Origin: Pseudomonadaceae bacterium UBA836
GTDB lineage: Bacteria > Pseudomonadota > Gammaproteobacteria > Pseudomonadales > Pseudomonadaceae
Assembly: GCA_002296055.1 (NCBI GenBank)
Contig: DBHE01000051.1
Span: 1 to 37,064 of the forward strand
Direction of reading: 5' to 3'
Length of the DNA stretch: 37,064 bases
In this document: in pieces, positions 25,358-35,040 of the stretch
Layout of the letters: every line of letters starts with the position of its first letter
Numbering within the stretch: position 1 is the stretch's first letter
The notes under the pieces: generated by a model
Told to the model about the DNA's origin: nothing
Databases searched by the model: none
What the model saw: only the letters and a program-made list of their open reading frames with translations
Translations under genes and position numbers: made by a program

Positions 25358-25979
25358 GGTCAACCCCCTGCTAAATATCTTGTTATTGGTAGATGCGGGC
25401 TGCAATCGGGCGTGCCTGTTGCTTATCCGCAATCCAATCAGCATATCGAGATATTGGATCGACTGCGGCCCACAGCGGTTGAATATTTGTGAGCGTCTAT
25501 GTCACAGCTTGCACGGCTGAACAGCGCAGCCGCCGAACGGCGAGGCCCGCGAGCCAAACAGCCGTATGAGAGGCCGGATGCCAATCCACGGTGTAAATGA
25601 CAGGGTATTAAGGAAGCGCTGGAAAGAAAGGCGTAGGAGTGGCTCTGGTGCCGCTTTCAGGGCTTGAGTCTGACTGCGTAAGCGCACCTTGCCCGGCCCA
25701 GGTCGGAGGGCAGGAAGCACAGGAGGACAAAACCCTGCCAATAACCGCCGTCCCGCAGGTGGGTAAGCACCTGCGTGCTGCCTTAGTCTAATGCGCTAGT
25801 TGGCTTTGCTTTATGGATAAATAAAAACATTTAAAAACAATGAGTTGGCTATTAATTCAACCATGGATTAGAGGCTGGAAAACAGACGTGAGCGCCGCGT
25901 TCTACCAAAGTCTTAGTCTCCAGTTCGTCAGCCCGGTGCTACCGTTACCGGCGTAATAACAACAACAATGGAGACGCTA
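25358..25979. other. 622-base intergenic region between divergent MFS and DUF4212 genes
   Basis: No convincing gene. One open frame (25502-25741, minus) has no recognisable protein character. An inverted repeat ATCCAAT (25433-25439)/ATTGGAT (25454-25460) lies about 80 bases upstream of the MFS start and may be an operator. The stretch at about 25800-25870 is AT-rich compared with its surroundings and probably carries the promoter region of the DUF4212-symporter operon. I could not assign -35/-10 boxes with confidence. Confidence 0.5.
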
Positions 25980-26246
25980 ATGTCCATGTCAAAAGAAGAG
26001 GCGGCGCGCGGTTACTGGCGTGAAAACCTCAAGCTCATGATGATCCTGCTGGTCGTCTGGTTTGTGGTCTCGTTCGGTGCTGGAGTGCTGTTTGTCGACC
26101 AACTCAATGCCATTACCTTTTTCGGCTTCCCGTTAGGGTTCTGGTTCGCCCAGCAGGGCTCCATCTATGCCTTCGTGGTGCTCATCTTCGTGTACGTCTG
26201 GAAGATGAATCAGCTCGATCGCAAATACGACTTCCACGAAGAATAA
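25980..26246 (+). CDS. DUF4212 small membrane subunit of sodium symporter
   Basis: An 88-residue protein with two membrane segments (LMMILLVVWFVVSFGAGVLF and GSIYAFVVLIFVYVWKMNQL) and the family signature FFGFPLGFWFAQQGSI between them. DUF4212 proteins are almost always encoded directly before a sodium:solute symporter and are taken to be its accessory subunit. ATG 25980 has GGAG about seven bases upstream and gives the usual family length; an ATG at 25968 overlaps that ribosome-binding site. The symporter gene starts 16 bases after its stop, so the two form an operon. Confidence 0.9.
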   Translation: MSMSKEEAARGYWRENLKLMMILLVVWFVVSFGAGVLFVDQLNAITFFGFPLGFWFAQQGSIYAFVVLIFVYVWKMNQLDRKYDFHEE

Positions 26247-26262
26247 GAACAGGAGTCCAGTG

Positions 26263-28029
26263 ATGGATACCCAAACTCTGATCTATCTGTTTGTCGGGGC
26301 GACCTTCGCCCTGTACATCGGTATCGCGATCTGGTCGCGTGCCGGCAGTACCAGCGAGTATTACGTTGCCAGCAAAGGCGTGCACCCGATAGCTAACGGT
26401 ATGGCCACTGGCGCTGACTGGATGTCTGCCGCATCCTTCATCTCCATGGCCGGTATCATCTCCTTCACCGGGTATGACGGCTCTGTGTACCTGATGGGTT
26501 GGACCGGTGGTTACGTGCTGCTGGCAATGTGTCTGGCGCCGTACCTGCGCAAGTTCGGCAAGTTCACTGTGCCGGAGTTTGTCGGTGAGCGTTACTACTC
26601 ACAGACAGCGCGTGTGGTCGCGGTGATCTGCGTGATCTTCATTTCCTTTACCTACGTAGCAGGCCAGATGCGCGGTGTCGGCATCGTGTTCTCACGTTAC
26701 CTGGAAGTGGACATCAACACCGGCGTGATCATCGGTATGGCGATCGTGTTCTTCTACGCGGTGCTTGGGGGCATGAAGGGCATCACCTACACCCAGGTGG
26801 CGCAGTACTGCGTGATGATCTTCGCTTATATGGTTCCGGCCATTTACATCTCCATGCTGATTACCGGCAACCCAATCCCGCAGCTGGGCTTTGGTAGCGA
26901 GGTGTCAGGTACGGGGCAATCGGTGCTCGAACGGCTGAACGGGCTTGGCGCTGAGTTGGGCTTCGGGGCGTATACGGACGGGTCAAAATCGACCATCGAC
27001 GTATTCTTCATCACCATGGCGCTGATGGTGGGCACTGCCGGTCTGCCCCACGTTATCGTTCGTTTCTTCACTACGCCGACGGTACGTGACGCTCGTAAAT
27101 CAGCAGGTTATGCACTGTTGTTCATTGCGATTCTGTACACCACAGCCCCGGCTGTTGCGGCCTTTGCACGCACCAACCTGCTGACCTCGGTGCCGAACGT
27201 TGCCTATGAGCAAGTGCCGACCTGGCTGAAGACCTGGGAGAACGCGGGCCTGATCGCCTGGCAGGACAAGAACAACGACGGCGTGATTCAGTACGGCCCG
27301 GGCGCGCCCTTTGTTGGCGCACCGAAGTTCACCGACGAGCTCGGCGCCAATGGCGAACGTCTGCTGAGCAACGAGCCGACCCCGGCTGCTACCGAGCTGT
27401 ATGTTGACCGCGACATCATGGTACTGGCCAACCCGGAAATTGCTGAACTGCCGGGCTGGGTAGTGGCGCTGATTGCTGCCGGTGGTCTGGCGGCGGCGTT
27501 GTCTACCGCTGCGGGCTTGCTACTGGTGATTTCGACCTCAGTATCCCATGACCTACTCAAGAGCAACATGGCACCGAACATTACCGAGAAACAGGAGCTG
27601 CTGGCCGCGCGGGTGGCGGCAGGTGTGGCGATTGCCATCGCCGGTCTGTTCGGAATTTACCCACCAGCCTTTGTGGCGCAGGTGGTCGCCTTTGCCTTCG
27701 GTCTGGCGGCGGCCTCGTTCTTCCCGGTCATCGTCATGGGGATCTTCTCCAAGCGCATGAACAAGGAAGGGGCCATCGCCGGTATGGTTGTCGGTCTGAC
27801 CTTCACCTTCGGTTATATCGTTTACTACAAGTTCATCGACCCGACTGCAACGGCCGAGGACTGGTGGTTTGGTATTTCGCCGGAAGGCATTGGTACCCTG
27901 GGCATGATCTTCAACTTTATCGCTGCGGTAGTGGTGTCTTCCATGACCAAGGCGCCGCCGGAGAAGATTCAGCACCTGATCGAGGACATTCGTGTCCCGC
28001 GTGGTGCCGGAGCTGCGGTGGATCACTAA
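26263..28029 (+). CDS. Sodium:solute symporter (VC_2705/ActP-like group)
   Basis: A 588-residue membrane protein of the SSS family with about 13 membrane segments. ASKGVHPIANGMATGADWMS and AASFISMAGIISFTGYDG are the typical N-terminal SSS signature. A soluble insertion of roughly 90 residues, with DKNNDGVIQYGPGAPF around residue 330, is characteristic of the subgroup partnered with DUF4212 and absent from classic ActP. Relatives take up acetate or other short organic acids with sodium; the exact substrate is not shown. The ATG at 26263 sits seven bases after AGGAG; a GTG immediately before is less likely. Confidence 0.9.
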   Translation: MDTQTLIYLFVGATFALYIGIAIWSRAGSTSEYYVASKGVHPIANGMATGADWMSAASFISMAGIISFTGYDGSVYLMGWTGGYVLLAMCLAPYLRKFGKFTVPEFVGERYYSQTARVVAVICVIFISFTYVAGQMRGVGIVFSRYLEVDINTGVIIGMAIVFFYAVLGGMKGITYTQVAQYCVMIFAYMVPAIYISMLITGNPIPQLGFGSEVSGTGQSVLERLNGLGAELGFGAYTDGSKSTIDVFFITMALMVGTAGLPHVIVRFFTTPTVRDARKSAGYALLFIAILYTTAPAVAAFARTNLLTSVPNVAYEQVPTWLKTWENAGLIAWQDKNNDGVIQYGPGAPFVGAPKFTDELGANGERLLSNEPTPAATELYVDRDIMVLANPEIAELPGWVVALIAAGGLAAALSTAAGLLLVISTSVSHDLLKSNMAPNITEKQELLAARVAAGVAIAIAGLFGIYPPAFVAQVVAFAFGLAAASFFPVIVMGIFSKRMNKEGAIAGMVVGLTFTFGYIVYYKFIDPTATAEDWWFGISPEGIGTLGMIFNFIAAVVVSSMTKAPPEKIQHLIEDIRVPRGAGAAVDH

Positions 28030-28045
28030 TGTGTTGAGTTGAAAC

Positions 28046-28076
28046 AAAAACGCCCCGCAAATGCGGGGCGTTTTTT
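28046..28076. terminator. Bidirectional rho-independent terminator
   Basis: CGCCCCGC and GCGGGGCG form a strong stem (28051-28070), with five A's before and six T's after. It can end transcription of the symporter on the plus strand and of the convergent FadL gene on the minus strand. Confidence 0.92.
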
Positions 28077-28088
28077 ATTGGCCAGCTA

Positions 28089-29342
28089 TTAAAAGCGCCA
28101 AGTTGCCTGGGTGGCCAGGCCGTGGGCTGAGTTTTGGAATTCAGCTGTGTAATCGCTGGTATTGATCTCGCCTTTGGACTCGTACAGGTAGGAGTAGGCC
28201 ACGTCGAGTGTCAGGTCAGGAGTAACATCCCAGCCCGCACCGAGTGAGAAGATCTGGCGATCGGATACTGGGACGCGAACGGTACGATGGGTGTCGTTAG
28301 TCGGCGACGGATCCGAGGTAAAGCCTGCGCGCAGCACCCATTGCGGCGTCAGCTGGTAGGAGGCGCCGATTGCCCAGGACAGGATGTCGTCCCATTGCAT
28401 GTCTTCTTCGATAGCGCCGATGCGACCCTGGTAGGCCGGGTCAACGCCGTCGTTTTCGATCACGATCTTGTCCAGCCGGCTCCAGCGTGTCCAGGTTGCG
28501 CCTGCGTACAGTGTCCAGCGCGGATCCATTTCCCAGGTAATGGAGGTGTCGATGGACTCCGGTGAGGTGAAGTCCAGGCTGGCGTCATAGCTGCCGTTGA
28601 GGCCCGGAGCCACTGAGCCCTGAACGCGGGTGCGGCCTTCCAGGGTGTAATCCACCTTGGAGTGATAGGTCAGCCCCCAACGCAGTTGCTCGGTCAGATC
28701 AACCAGCACGCCGGCATTGAAGCCGTAGCCGATATCATCGCCGCGAACGTTAACGTTGGTGTCAGGACCAACGCCTGGTGCTACCGCGTGCGGCGAGTTG
28801 CGGGTCAGCTTGCCCTTGATCTGGTTAATGGTTGGGCCAAAGCCTACCGATACCCGGTCATTGATTTGATAGCTCAGCGTGGGCTGCAGGGTAACCACCT
28901 GCACCTTGCTGTACAGGCTGTGATAGCGGCCCTGAAAGCCTTTTTCATAGTCGCTGATAACACCGAAGGGCGCGTAAACGCCGAAGCCCGCATGCCAGCG
29001 ATCGTTAAGCGGAGTGACCAGATAACCGAAGGGCACTACGGCGTTGGGCACCATATCACCGTCATTGCTGCCGGGCAGAGCGCCTTGGGCATCGCTGATG
29101 TCGGTGGAGGCGAAAATGGTGGCAAAACCACCACTGATTTCAGTTCTGTCCAGCCTGGACATGCCGGCGGGGTTGCCAAACAGCGTGCTGGCGTCCTCGG
29201 CAGAAGATGAGCGTCCTGCAAACCCAGTCCCCATACCACTCGCGCTTTGCTCGTTGATGCTCAGGCCATTGGCGTTAGCGCTTGAGGCGGCAAGGGTGAC
29301 GGCCAAGGCAACGGATGACTTCAGCCAGGCGTGTCTGTTCAT
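28089..29342 (-). CDS. OmpP1/FadL family outer-membrane porin
   Basis: A 417-residue outer-membrane protein. The signal peptide ends SSANA, directly followed by the FadL N-terminus NGLSINEQSASGMGTGFAG and the NPAGM hatch motif. It has about 14 beta strands and ends in an aromatic-rich HGLATQATWRF. Family members import long-chain fatty acids, alkanes or aromatics across the outer membrane. ATG 29342 has GGAG upstream; a longer frame is a non-homologous extension. It is convergent with the symporter gene across the shared terminator. No fad genes are adjacent, so the ligand is open. Confidence 0.9.
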   Translation of the reverse strand: MNRHAWLKSSVALAVTLAASSANANGLSINEQSASGMGTGFAGRSSSAEDASTLFGNPAGMSRLDRTEISGGFATIFASTDISDAQGALPGSNDGDMVPNAVVPFGYLVTPLNDRWHAGFGVYAPFGVISDYEKGFQGRYHSLYSKVQVVTLQPTLSYQINDRVSVGFGPTINQIKGKLTRNSPHAVAPGVGPDTNVNVRGDDIGYGFNAGVLVDLTEQLRWGLTYHSKVDYTLEGRTRVQGSVAPGLNGSYDASLDFTSPESIDTSITWEMDPRWTLYAGATWTRWSRLDKIVIENDGVDPAYQGRIGAIEEDMQWDDILSWAIGASYQLTPQWVLRAGFTSDPSPTNDTHRTVRVPVSDRQIFSLGAGWDVTPDLTLDVAYSYLYESKGEINTSDYTAEFQNSAHGLATQATWRF

Positions 29343-29607
29343 GGAATGCTCCGGAAAGTGTCTGTCTATGGAAAAGCGTCTCATCAGGTCGACAGCATTT
29401 TCTGCAAATAGGTTGCATGTCCGCTGTCAATCCCAACGAGGCTGACCGCCCGCGCAGTTTGATACAAACGGAAGCGATGCCTCATTAATGATGAAACGAG
29501 GGCGCAAGCTAACAGCATCTGCGCCGAGCATCCAGCACAGATTGTCAAAATGCATCAGGAAAAATCGAGCAAAAGCTCTAAACGTCGCAGATCTGTCGGA
29601 AAGGACG

Positions 29608-30318
29608 TTACAGACTGCTGATCCGCGCCTGCCGCAAGCGGCGCCAGTGGCGCAGGCGGGCGTTAAGTTCTGCCAATGTCTGAATACCCTGCGCGCGCGC
29701 CCGGCTAAGCAAAATCAGCAGGATTTCAGCCGTGGCCAAGGCGTCGGCCGAGGCATGGTGCCGCTGGCTATTGCGTAACTGAAAGTAGTCTTGCCAGTCG
29801 TCCAGGGTTTTTCTGCCGGTTGCCTCAGGACACAGCATCGGGGCCAGCTCAGCTACATCAAGGAACACGTGTCGCAGACGCGTGTTAAGCGTTTGCCGCA
29901 GACCACGTTGCAACATGCGCTGATCAAAGGCGGCATGAAAAGCGACAAACACACCGTTGTCAGCAAACGCCATAAAATCCAGCAAGGCGTCGACCGGCGC
30001 GACACCCTGGGCTACTTCGCTGGGCGCGATACCGTGGATCAGCACCGACTCGGTAACGCGATGATTGGCCTGGAACAGGGTGCACTCGTACTGACTGCCC
30101 AGATCAATGCTGCCGTTCTCTACTACTACGGCGCCAACCGACAGAATGCGATCACGGTTCACGTTCAGCCCGCTGGTTTCAAGGTCCACGACTACCATCC
30201 GGGCGCGGCTCAGCGGCGTTTCATCCAGTGCCAGCGGAGCGGGCAGGGCGGTCAAGCGCGCCTGCTGCTCCGGATCAAGCTTTTGTCGCCGGGCGGCTAT
30301 CCAGCTAAGCGGATTCAC
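29608..30318 (-). CDS. DEDDh 3'-5' exonuclease (DnaQ-like)
   Basis: A 236-residue protein with the complete DEDDh exonuclease set: Asp45 and Glu47 in VVVDLETSGLN, Asp132 in FVAFHAAFDQRML, and His187...Asp192 in HHASADALATAE. It lacks the C-terminal polymerase-binding tail of DnaQ proper and is a stand-alone proofreading- or RNase T-like enzyme. The start is GTG 30318, overlapping the TGA of the upstream signalling gene. Such exonucleases are often encoded right after DUF294 proteins, but what links their activities is unknown. Confidence 0.9.
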   Translation of the reverse strand: MNPLSWIAARRQKLDPEQQARLTALPAPLALDETPLSRARMVVVDLETSGLNVNRDRILSVGAVVVENGSIDLGSQYECTLFQANHRVTESVLIHGIAPSEVAQGVAPVDALLDFMAFADNGVFVAFHAAFDQRMLQRGLRQTLNTRLRHVFLDVAELAPMLCPEATGRKTLDDWQDYFQLRNSQRHHASADALATAEILLILLSRARAQGIQTLAELNARLRHWRRLRQARISSL

Positions 30319-32249
30319 AGGTTATACCTCAGTGCCAGGCTGGCCTGCAGGCGCTTGGCCTGACGAAAGGATTCACGCAGGATACGGCGATCCAGCTGAT
30401 TCAAGCTGTCTGGGTCGAGCCGATTGCTGAACGGGCGCTGCTCACGCTCCTGCTGCTGGTGCTGCTGCATGCGCACCAGTTGGATGAACTGATAACCCTC
30501 AATATAAGCATCGGCATCGAGCGGATCGAGTACACCGCGTTGCCGCAACTGCTGCAATCGCTCCAGGGTGTTGCTGACTGCGATGCCGTTGGCCAACGCC
30601 AACAGCCGGGCACCATCGACGAAAGGTCCGAGCCCCTGCACCTTGATATCCAGAGTGTCTTTCTCGGCGCCGCTGCGGGCCACAACAAAGTCGCGTAGCC
30701 GTCCGATGGGCGGACGATGCTGCAACGCATTTTGAGCCATCTGCTGCTGGAACAGGGTGTTGCTGCCAATTTTGCGCAGCACGCCAGAGAACACTTGGTC
30801 CGCAGCCCGCCGGTCGCCCCAGACCACACGAAAATCAAAGTAGATCGCTGACTTGAGCAGATTGGCCGGCGTGGTGCTGGCGATGATGCGCTCGAATCGA
30901 GCCTGCCACTCGCGCGCCGACAGACACAGCTCAGGATTGCTGGCCATGATATTGCCCTTGCACAGGGTAAAGCCGCACTGGGCCAGTGCCCGGTTAATCT
31001 TGTCGGCCAGCGGCAGCAGCGCCGCACGGCGCTCTTCAGCCTGTTCAGGGGAGGTGGCAGAGAACATCATGCCGTTATCCTGGTCGGTGTGCAGCGTCTG
31101 CTCCTGACGCCCCTCGCTGCCAAAGCACAACCAGCTGAACGGCACGCCCGGATCACCGTGCTCGGCCATGCACAGCTCAATTACTCGGCAAACGGTGTGG
31201 TCGTTAAATAGCGTGATGATACGGGTGATCTGACCGGATGACGCGCCATGGGCAAGCATACTGTCAACCAGTTGGTGAATGTCCCGGCGCAGCGCCGCCA
31301 GCCGGGAGACACTCTCGGCCTGCCTCAGGGTGCGCGCCAGATGCACTAGGTTAACCCGTTGTAGCGAGAACAGATCGCGCTCCGATACGACGCCGGTCAG
31401 CCGGTCGTTATCCACCAGGCAGATATGCGCAATGTGGCGCCGGGTCATGGCGATGGCCGCATCAAAGGCGCTGGCCTCAGAGGGCAGCGAGGCCGGGTCC
31501 GGGGTCATTACCGCGCTGATCGGCCTGTTCAGGTCGTCATCGTCACTGGCAATCAGCGCACGCAGGTCGCGCAGCGTGAAAATACCCTGCGGCGCCATCG
31601 CCTGGTCGGTGATCACGATGCTGCCAACACTGGCCTCGTGCATCTGCCGCACAGCCTGTCGGATCGCGGTGTCGGGCGCGCAATGCACCGGCGAATGCCC
31701 CACCAGGGTATCCAGCCGGGTATCCAGCGAATAGTGCGCGCCAAGGCTTTCACTGGCCTGCTTTTGCGCCTGCTGGTTAACCTGGTCAAGCAGGCTGCTG
31801 ACACCGCGCAAGGCAAAGTCGCGAAAGGGCAGGGACTGACTGAACAGGGTGACGAATGCGTCACGTTCAATGGTCAGGCAAAAGCTATCCTGGGCTGCGC
31901 GGTGCAGGGTGCGCGTAGCACGTTCGCCCAGCAGCGCCGCCAACGGAAAGCACTCGCCGGTACCGATTTCGAAGGTGGTGTCAGGCCGCTCGGCACCGCT
32001 GACAACACGCTCGCCGCGAACCAACCCCTGCTTGACGATAAAAAAGCGCTGCACGGGGCCGTCTTGAGGCTGCAGTATCGGTTCGCCTGCGGCAAAAAAG
32101 CGCAGCTGGGCCTGTTCGACCAGCCAGGCCAAATGCGAGGCTTCCATCAGATTGAACGGCGGATAAGCCTGTAAAAATCCGATCAGCCCTTGCACATTCT
32201 GCATCACAGCGGTTTTACCCGCCTCGGCGAATTTGGTGTCTTTGCTCAT
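30315..32249 (-). CDS. cNMP-binding/CBS/DUF294 nucleotidyltransferase-like signalling protein
   Basis: A 644-residue cytoplasmic protein with, in order, a cyclic-nucleotide-binding-like domain (about 25-140), two CBS motifs (about 175-235 and 245-300), a GlnD-like nucleotidyltransferase domain with GSEGRQEQTLHTDQDNG at 377-393, and a DUF294_C helical domain to the end. The G-S and two aspartates (389, 391) keep the metal-binding pattern, so activity is plausible. It probably transfers a nucleotide or phosphate in response to adenine-nucleotide or cNMP levels; substrate unknown. Related genes often lie near acetate-type symporters, as here. It is coupled by GTGA to the exonuclease. Confidence 0.9.
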   Translation of the reverse strand: MSKDTKFAEAGKTAVMQNVQGLIGFLQAYPPFNLMEASHLAWLVEQAQLRFFAAGEPILQPQDGPVQRFFIVKQGLVRGERVVSGAERPDTTFEIGTGECFPLAALLGERATRTLHRAAQDSFCLTIERDAFVTLFSQSLPFRDFALRGVSSLLDQVNQQAQKQASESLGAHYSLDTRLDTLVGHSPVHCAPDTAIRQAVRQMHEASVGSIVITDQAMAPQGIFTLRDLRALIASDDDDLNRPISAVMTPDPASLPSEASAFDAAIAMTRRHIAHICLVDNDRLTGVVSERDLFSLQRVNLVHLARTLRQAESVSRLAALRRDIHQLVDSMLAHGASSGQITRIITLFNDHTVCRVIELCMAEHGDPGVPFSWLCFGSEGRQEQTLHTDQDNGMMFSATSPEQAEERRAALLPLADKINRALAQCGFTLCKGNIMASNPELCLSAREWQARFERIIASTTPANLLKSAIYFDFRVVWGDRRAADQVFSGVLRKIGSNTLFQQQMAQNALQHRPPIGRLRDFVVARSGAEKDTLDIKVQGLGPFVDGARLLALANGIAVSNTLERLQQLRQRGVLDPLDADAYIEGYQFIQLVRMQQHQQQEREQRPFSNRLDPDSLNQLDRRILRESFRQAKRLQASLALRYNL

Positions 32250-32303
32250 GGTTCTGCAACTATTTTTTGAGAATTATCCCGTCCGGCAGACAGCGCCGCC
32301 ATT

Positions 32304-32315
32304 CGACCTAGGTCG
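32304..32315. promoter_or_regulatory. 12-bp perfect palindrome between divergent genes
   Basis: CGACCTAGGTCG lies in the 287-base gap between the DUF294 gene and gacA, 55 bases upstream of the former. It may be an operator, but no regulator is suggested. The remainder of the gap shows no gene and no well-spaced promoter that I can defend. Confidence 0.3.
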
Positions 32316-32536
32316 CCGAGCCAGAAGGCACACCAAGCAAGCCCTAGCACTTTGTCAGGGTTGCGCGCAAGCCGAAGACAAGTGATTTCATCTGTCTAGG
32401 CATTTTGGTATTGTGGCGCGAACGGCACGGACAGCAATTGACCGGGCCGGGCAAGTATAGAAGAAGGGCAGCGTGCTGGGATGCCGCCTCCGTTTACGGG
32501 GGAATAACAACATTCGGTGTGTTCAAGGGGTAGTGC

Positions 32537-33181
32537 TTGATCAAGGTGCTAGTGGTTGATGACCATGACCTGGTACGCATGGGCATCAGTCGTATGCTGG
32601 GCGATGTCCCGGGCCTGTCCGTGGTCGGCGAAGCCGACAGCGGTGAGAACGCCGTCACCCGCGCGCGCGAGCTGAAGCCCGATGTGGTGCTTATGGATGT
32701 GCGCATGCCTGGCATCGGCGGTCTGGAAGCAACCCGCAAGCTGGTGCAGCACGACCGCAACCTCAAAGTTATTGCGGTTACCGTGTGCGATGAAGAGCCT
32801 TTCCCCACCCGCCTTATGCAAGCCGGAGCCGCGGGCTATGTGACCAAAGGCGCGGCGCTGGATGAAATGGTTGCAGCCATTCGTCAGGTGCACACAGGCC
32901 AGCGCTACATCAGCCCCAATATTGCCCAGCAACTCGCGCTCAAGCGCTTCAATCCAGACGGCGACTCGCCCTTTGATTGCCTGTCAGAACGAGAAATTCA
33001 GATTGCGCTGATGATCGTCGGCTGCGAAAAGGTGCAGAGCATTTCCGACAAGCTCTGCCTCAGCCCCAAAACCGTCAACACCTACCGCTACCGTATTTTC
33101 GAGAAGCTTGGCATTACCAGTGACGTTGAGCTAACTCTGTTGGCGGTGCGCCACGGCATGGTCGATACCAGCCAGCAGTGA
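32537..33181 (+). CDS. gacA: Response regulator GacA (UvrY)
   Basis: A 214-residue response regulator. The receiver domain has [20 protein letters not shown], phospho-acceptor Asp54 in [10 protein letters not shown], and a lysine in [11 protein letters not shown]; a LuxR-type HTH follows ([29 protein letters not shown]). It is the partner of sensor kinase GacS and activates the small RNAs RsmY/RsmZ that control secondary metabolism and biofilm genes. The start codon is TTG at 32537, as commonly annotated for pseudomonad gacA, with AAGGGG upstream. No ATG is available near. It overlaps uvrC by GTGA, the conserved arrangement. Confidence 0.96.
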   Translation: MIKVLVVDDHDLVRMGISRMLGDVPGLSVVGEADSGENAVTRARELKPDVVLMDVRMPGIGGLEATRKLVQHDRNLKVIAVTVCDEEPFPTRLMQAGAAGYVTKGAALDEMVAAIRQVHTGQRYISPNIAQQLALKRFNPDGDSPFDCLSEREIQIALMIVGCEKVQSISDKLCLSPKTVNTYRYRIFEKLGITSDVELTLLAVRHGMVDTSQQ

Positions 33182-35010
33182 GCAGTCCAGCCCCGTTTGA
33201 CGCACGTGCCTTTCTCGCCTCCGCCAGCAGCAAGCCTGGCGTCTATCGTATGTTCGACGGCGAAGGCGCGCTGCTGTACGTCGGCAAGGCCAGCAATCTC
33301 AAGAAGCGGCTTTCCAGCTACTTTCGCCAAACCGGCCTGAGCCCTAAAACGGCCGCGCTGGTGGCGCGCATCCAGCAGATTGACACCACGATCACGGCCA
33401 ACGAAACCGAAGCACTGCTGTTGGAGCAGAGCCTGATCAAGGCCAATCGTCCGCCCTACAATATTCTGCTGCGCGACGATAAGTCATACCCGTACGTGTT
33501 TCTCTCCAGCAATGACGACTTTCCCAGGCTTGGCCTGCACCGGGGCACAAAGCGCGCCAAGGGGCGCTATTTTGGCCCCTACCCGAGCGCACTGGCCATC
33601 CGCGAGAGCCTTAACCTGTTACAGAAAGCCTTTCTGGTCCGCCAGTGCGAAGACAGCTATTACCGCAACCGCACACGGCCGTGCCTGCAGTATCAGATCA
33701 AGCGCTGCAAGGCCCCGTGCGTGGGGCTAGTGGATGAGGCCGAGTACGCCGAGGACGTGCGCCACTCAGTGATGTTTCTGGAAGGGCGCAGCAACGCCCT
33801 GAACACAGAGCTGACCAGCGCCATGGAAAAGGCATCGATGAACCTGGATTTCGAGCGTGCCGCCGAGCTGCGGGATCAGATAGCGCTGTTGCGCCGCGTG
33901 CAGGACCAGCAAAGCATGGATACCGAGCAGGGCAACGTCGACATTGTCGCCGCCGCCGTCGCTCCAGGTGGCGCCTGTGTTCACGTTGTCATGGTGCGCA
34001 ACGGCCGCGTATTGGGCAGCAAGAACCATTTCCCCCGAGTGCCCATCGAGCAGCAGCCGGGCGAAGTGCTGGCAGCCTTTTTACCCCAGTATTATCTCGG
34101 TACCGCCGAGCGCGAGTTACCACCTGAGCTGATCGTCAACGCCGAGCACGACGACTTTGCCGTGATTGCTCAGGCGTTGACCCAAGCTCGTGGTTACAAC
34201 CTCAGTATCTCTAGCCGCGTGCGGGGCAACCGCAAACGCTGGCTGGAGCTGGCGGTCGGCAATGCCGAGCAATCACTGGCCAGCCTGCTCAGTAATCGGC
34301 AACACGTACAGCAGCGCTTCGAGGCGCTGCAGCAGGCGCTGAGCCTCGACGAGCTGCCGACGCGTCTGGAGTGTTACGACATCAGTCATTCCAGCGGTGA
34401 AGCAACCGTTGCCTCCTGCGTGGTCTTCGGGCCTGAGGGACCGCTGAAAAGCGATTACCGTCGCTTCAACATCGAAGGCGTTACCGCTGGAGATGACTAT
34501 GCTGCCATGCGCCAGGCACTCATGCGACGCTTCAGCCGGCTCAAGGAGGGGGAGGGCAAGATGCCCGACGTGCTGCTGGTCGATGGCGGCAAAGGACAGA
34601 TGAACATGGCCATTGAGGTGCTACAGGAGCTGGCCATCCACGACCTGACGCTGCTGGGCGTGGCCAAGGGCGTAACCCGCAAGGCGGGCATGGAGACCCT
34701 GTATCTGAATGATCCGCACAATGAGCTCGTGTTACCTGGCCACTCACCTGCGCTGCATTTGATTCAGCATATCCGTGACGAAGCGCACCGCTTCGCCATC
34801 ACCGGCCACCGTCAGCGCCGCGGCAAGGCGCGCACCAGTTCCAGTCTGGAGGGCATCGCAGGCGTCGGCCCCAAACGCCGCCGCGAACTATTGCGGCACT
34901 TTGGTGGCCTGCAGGAGCTGAAACGCGCCAGTGCCACTGAAATCGCCAAGGCCCCCGGTATCAGCAAAAAACTTGCCGAACAGATTTATGCCGCCTTGCA
35001 TAGCGATTAG
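33178..35010 (+). CDS. uvrC: Excinuclease ABC subunit C
   Basis: A 610-residue nucleotide-excision-repair nuclease that makes both cuts around a lesion bound by UvrB. The GIY-YIG domain is at the N-terminus ([20 protein letters not shown]), followed by the cysteine motif [20 protein letters not shown], a UVR motif ([20 protein letters not shown]), the RNase H-like nuclease ([20 protein letters not shown]; Asp in LLVDGGKGQ) and C-terminal HhH motifs ([20 protein letters not shown]). Length is normal. The GTG start at 33178 overlaps the gacA stop. It is co-transcribed with gacA and probably pgsA. Confidence 0.97.
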   Translation: MSSPAPFDARAFLASASSKPGVYRMFDGEGALLYVGKASNLKKRLSSYFRQTGLSPKTAALVARIQQIDTTITANETEALLLEQSLIKANRPPYNILLRDDKSYPYVFLSSNDDFPRLGLHRGTKRAKGRYFGPYPSALAIRESLNLLQKAFLVRQCEDSYYRNRTRPCLQYQIKRCKAPCVGLVDEAEYAEDVRHSVMFLEGRSNALNTELTSAMEKASMNLDFERAAELRDQIALLRRVQDQQSMDTEQGNVDIVAAAVAPGGACVHVVMVRNGRVLGSKNHFPRVPIEQQPGEVLAAFLPQYYLGTAERELPPELIVNAEHDDFAVIAQALTQARGYNLSISSRVRGNRKRWLELAVGNAEQSLASLLSNRQHVQQRFEALQQALSLDELPTRLECYDISHSSGEATVASCVVFGPEGPLKSDYRRFNIEGVTAGDDYAAMRQALMRRFSRLKEGEGKMPDVLLVDGGKGQMNMAIEVLQELAIHDLTLLGVAKGVTRKAGMETLYLNDPHNELVLPGHSPALHLIQHIRDEAHRFAITGHRQRRGKARTSSSLEGIAGVGPKRRRELLRHFGGLQELKRASATEIAKAPGISKKLAEQIYAALHSD

Positions 35011-35040
35011 AATGCCGTCTTGCACAAGGCAGTTGAGACC

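Noticed and set aside
25502..25741. 79-codon minus-strand frame in the large intergenic region
   Set aside because: No ribosome-binding site, arginine/proline-rich random-looking translation, no domain.
32438..32461. TTGACC/TATAGA promoter for gacA
   Set aside because: The spacer is only 12 bases, too short for a sigma-70 promoter.
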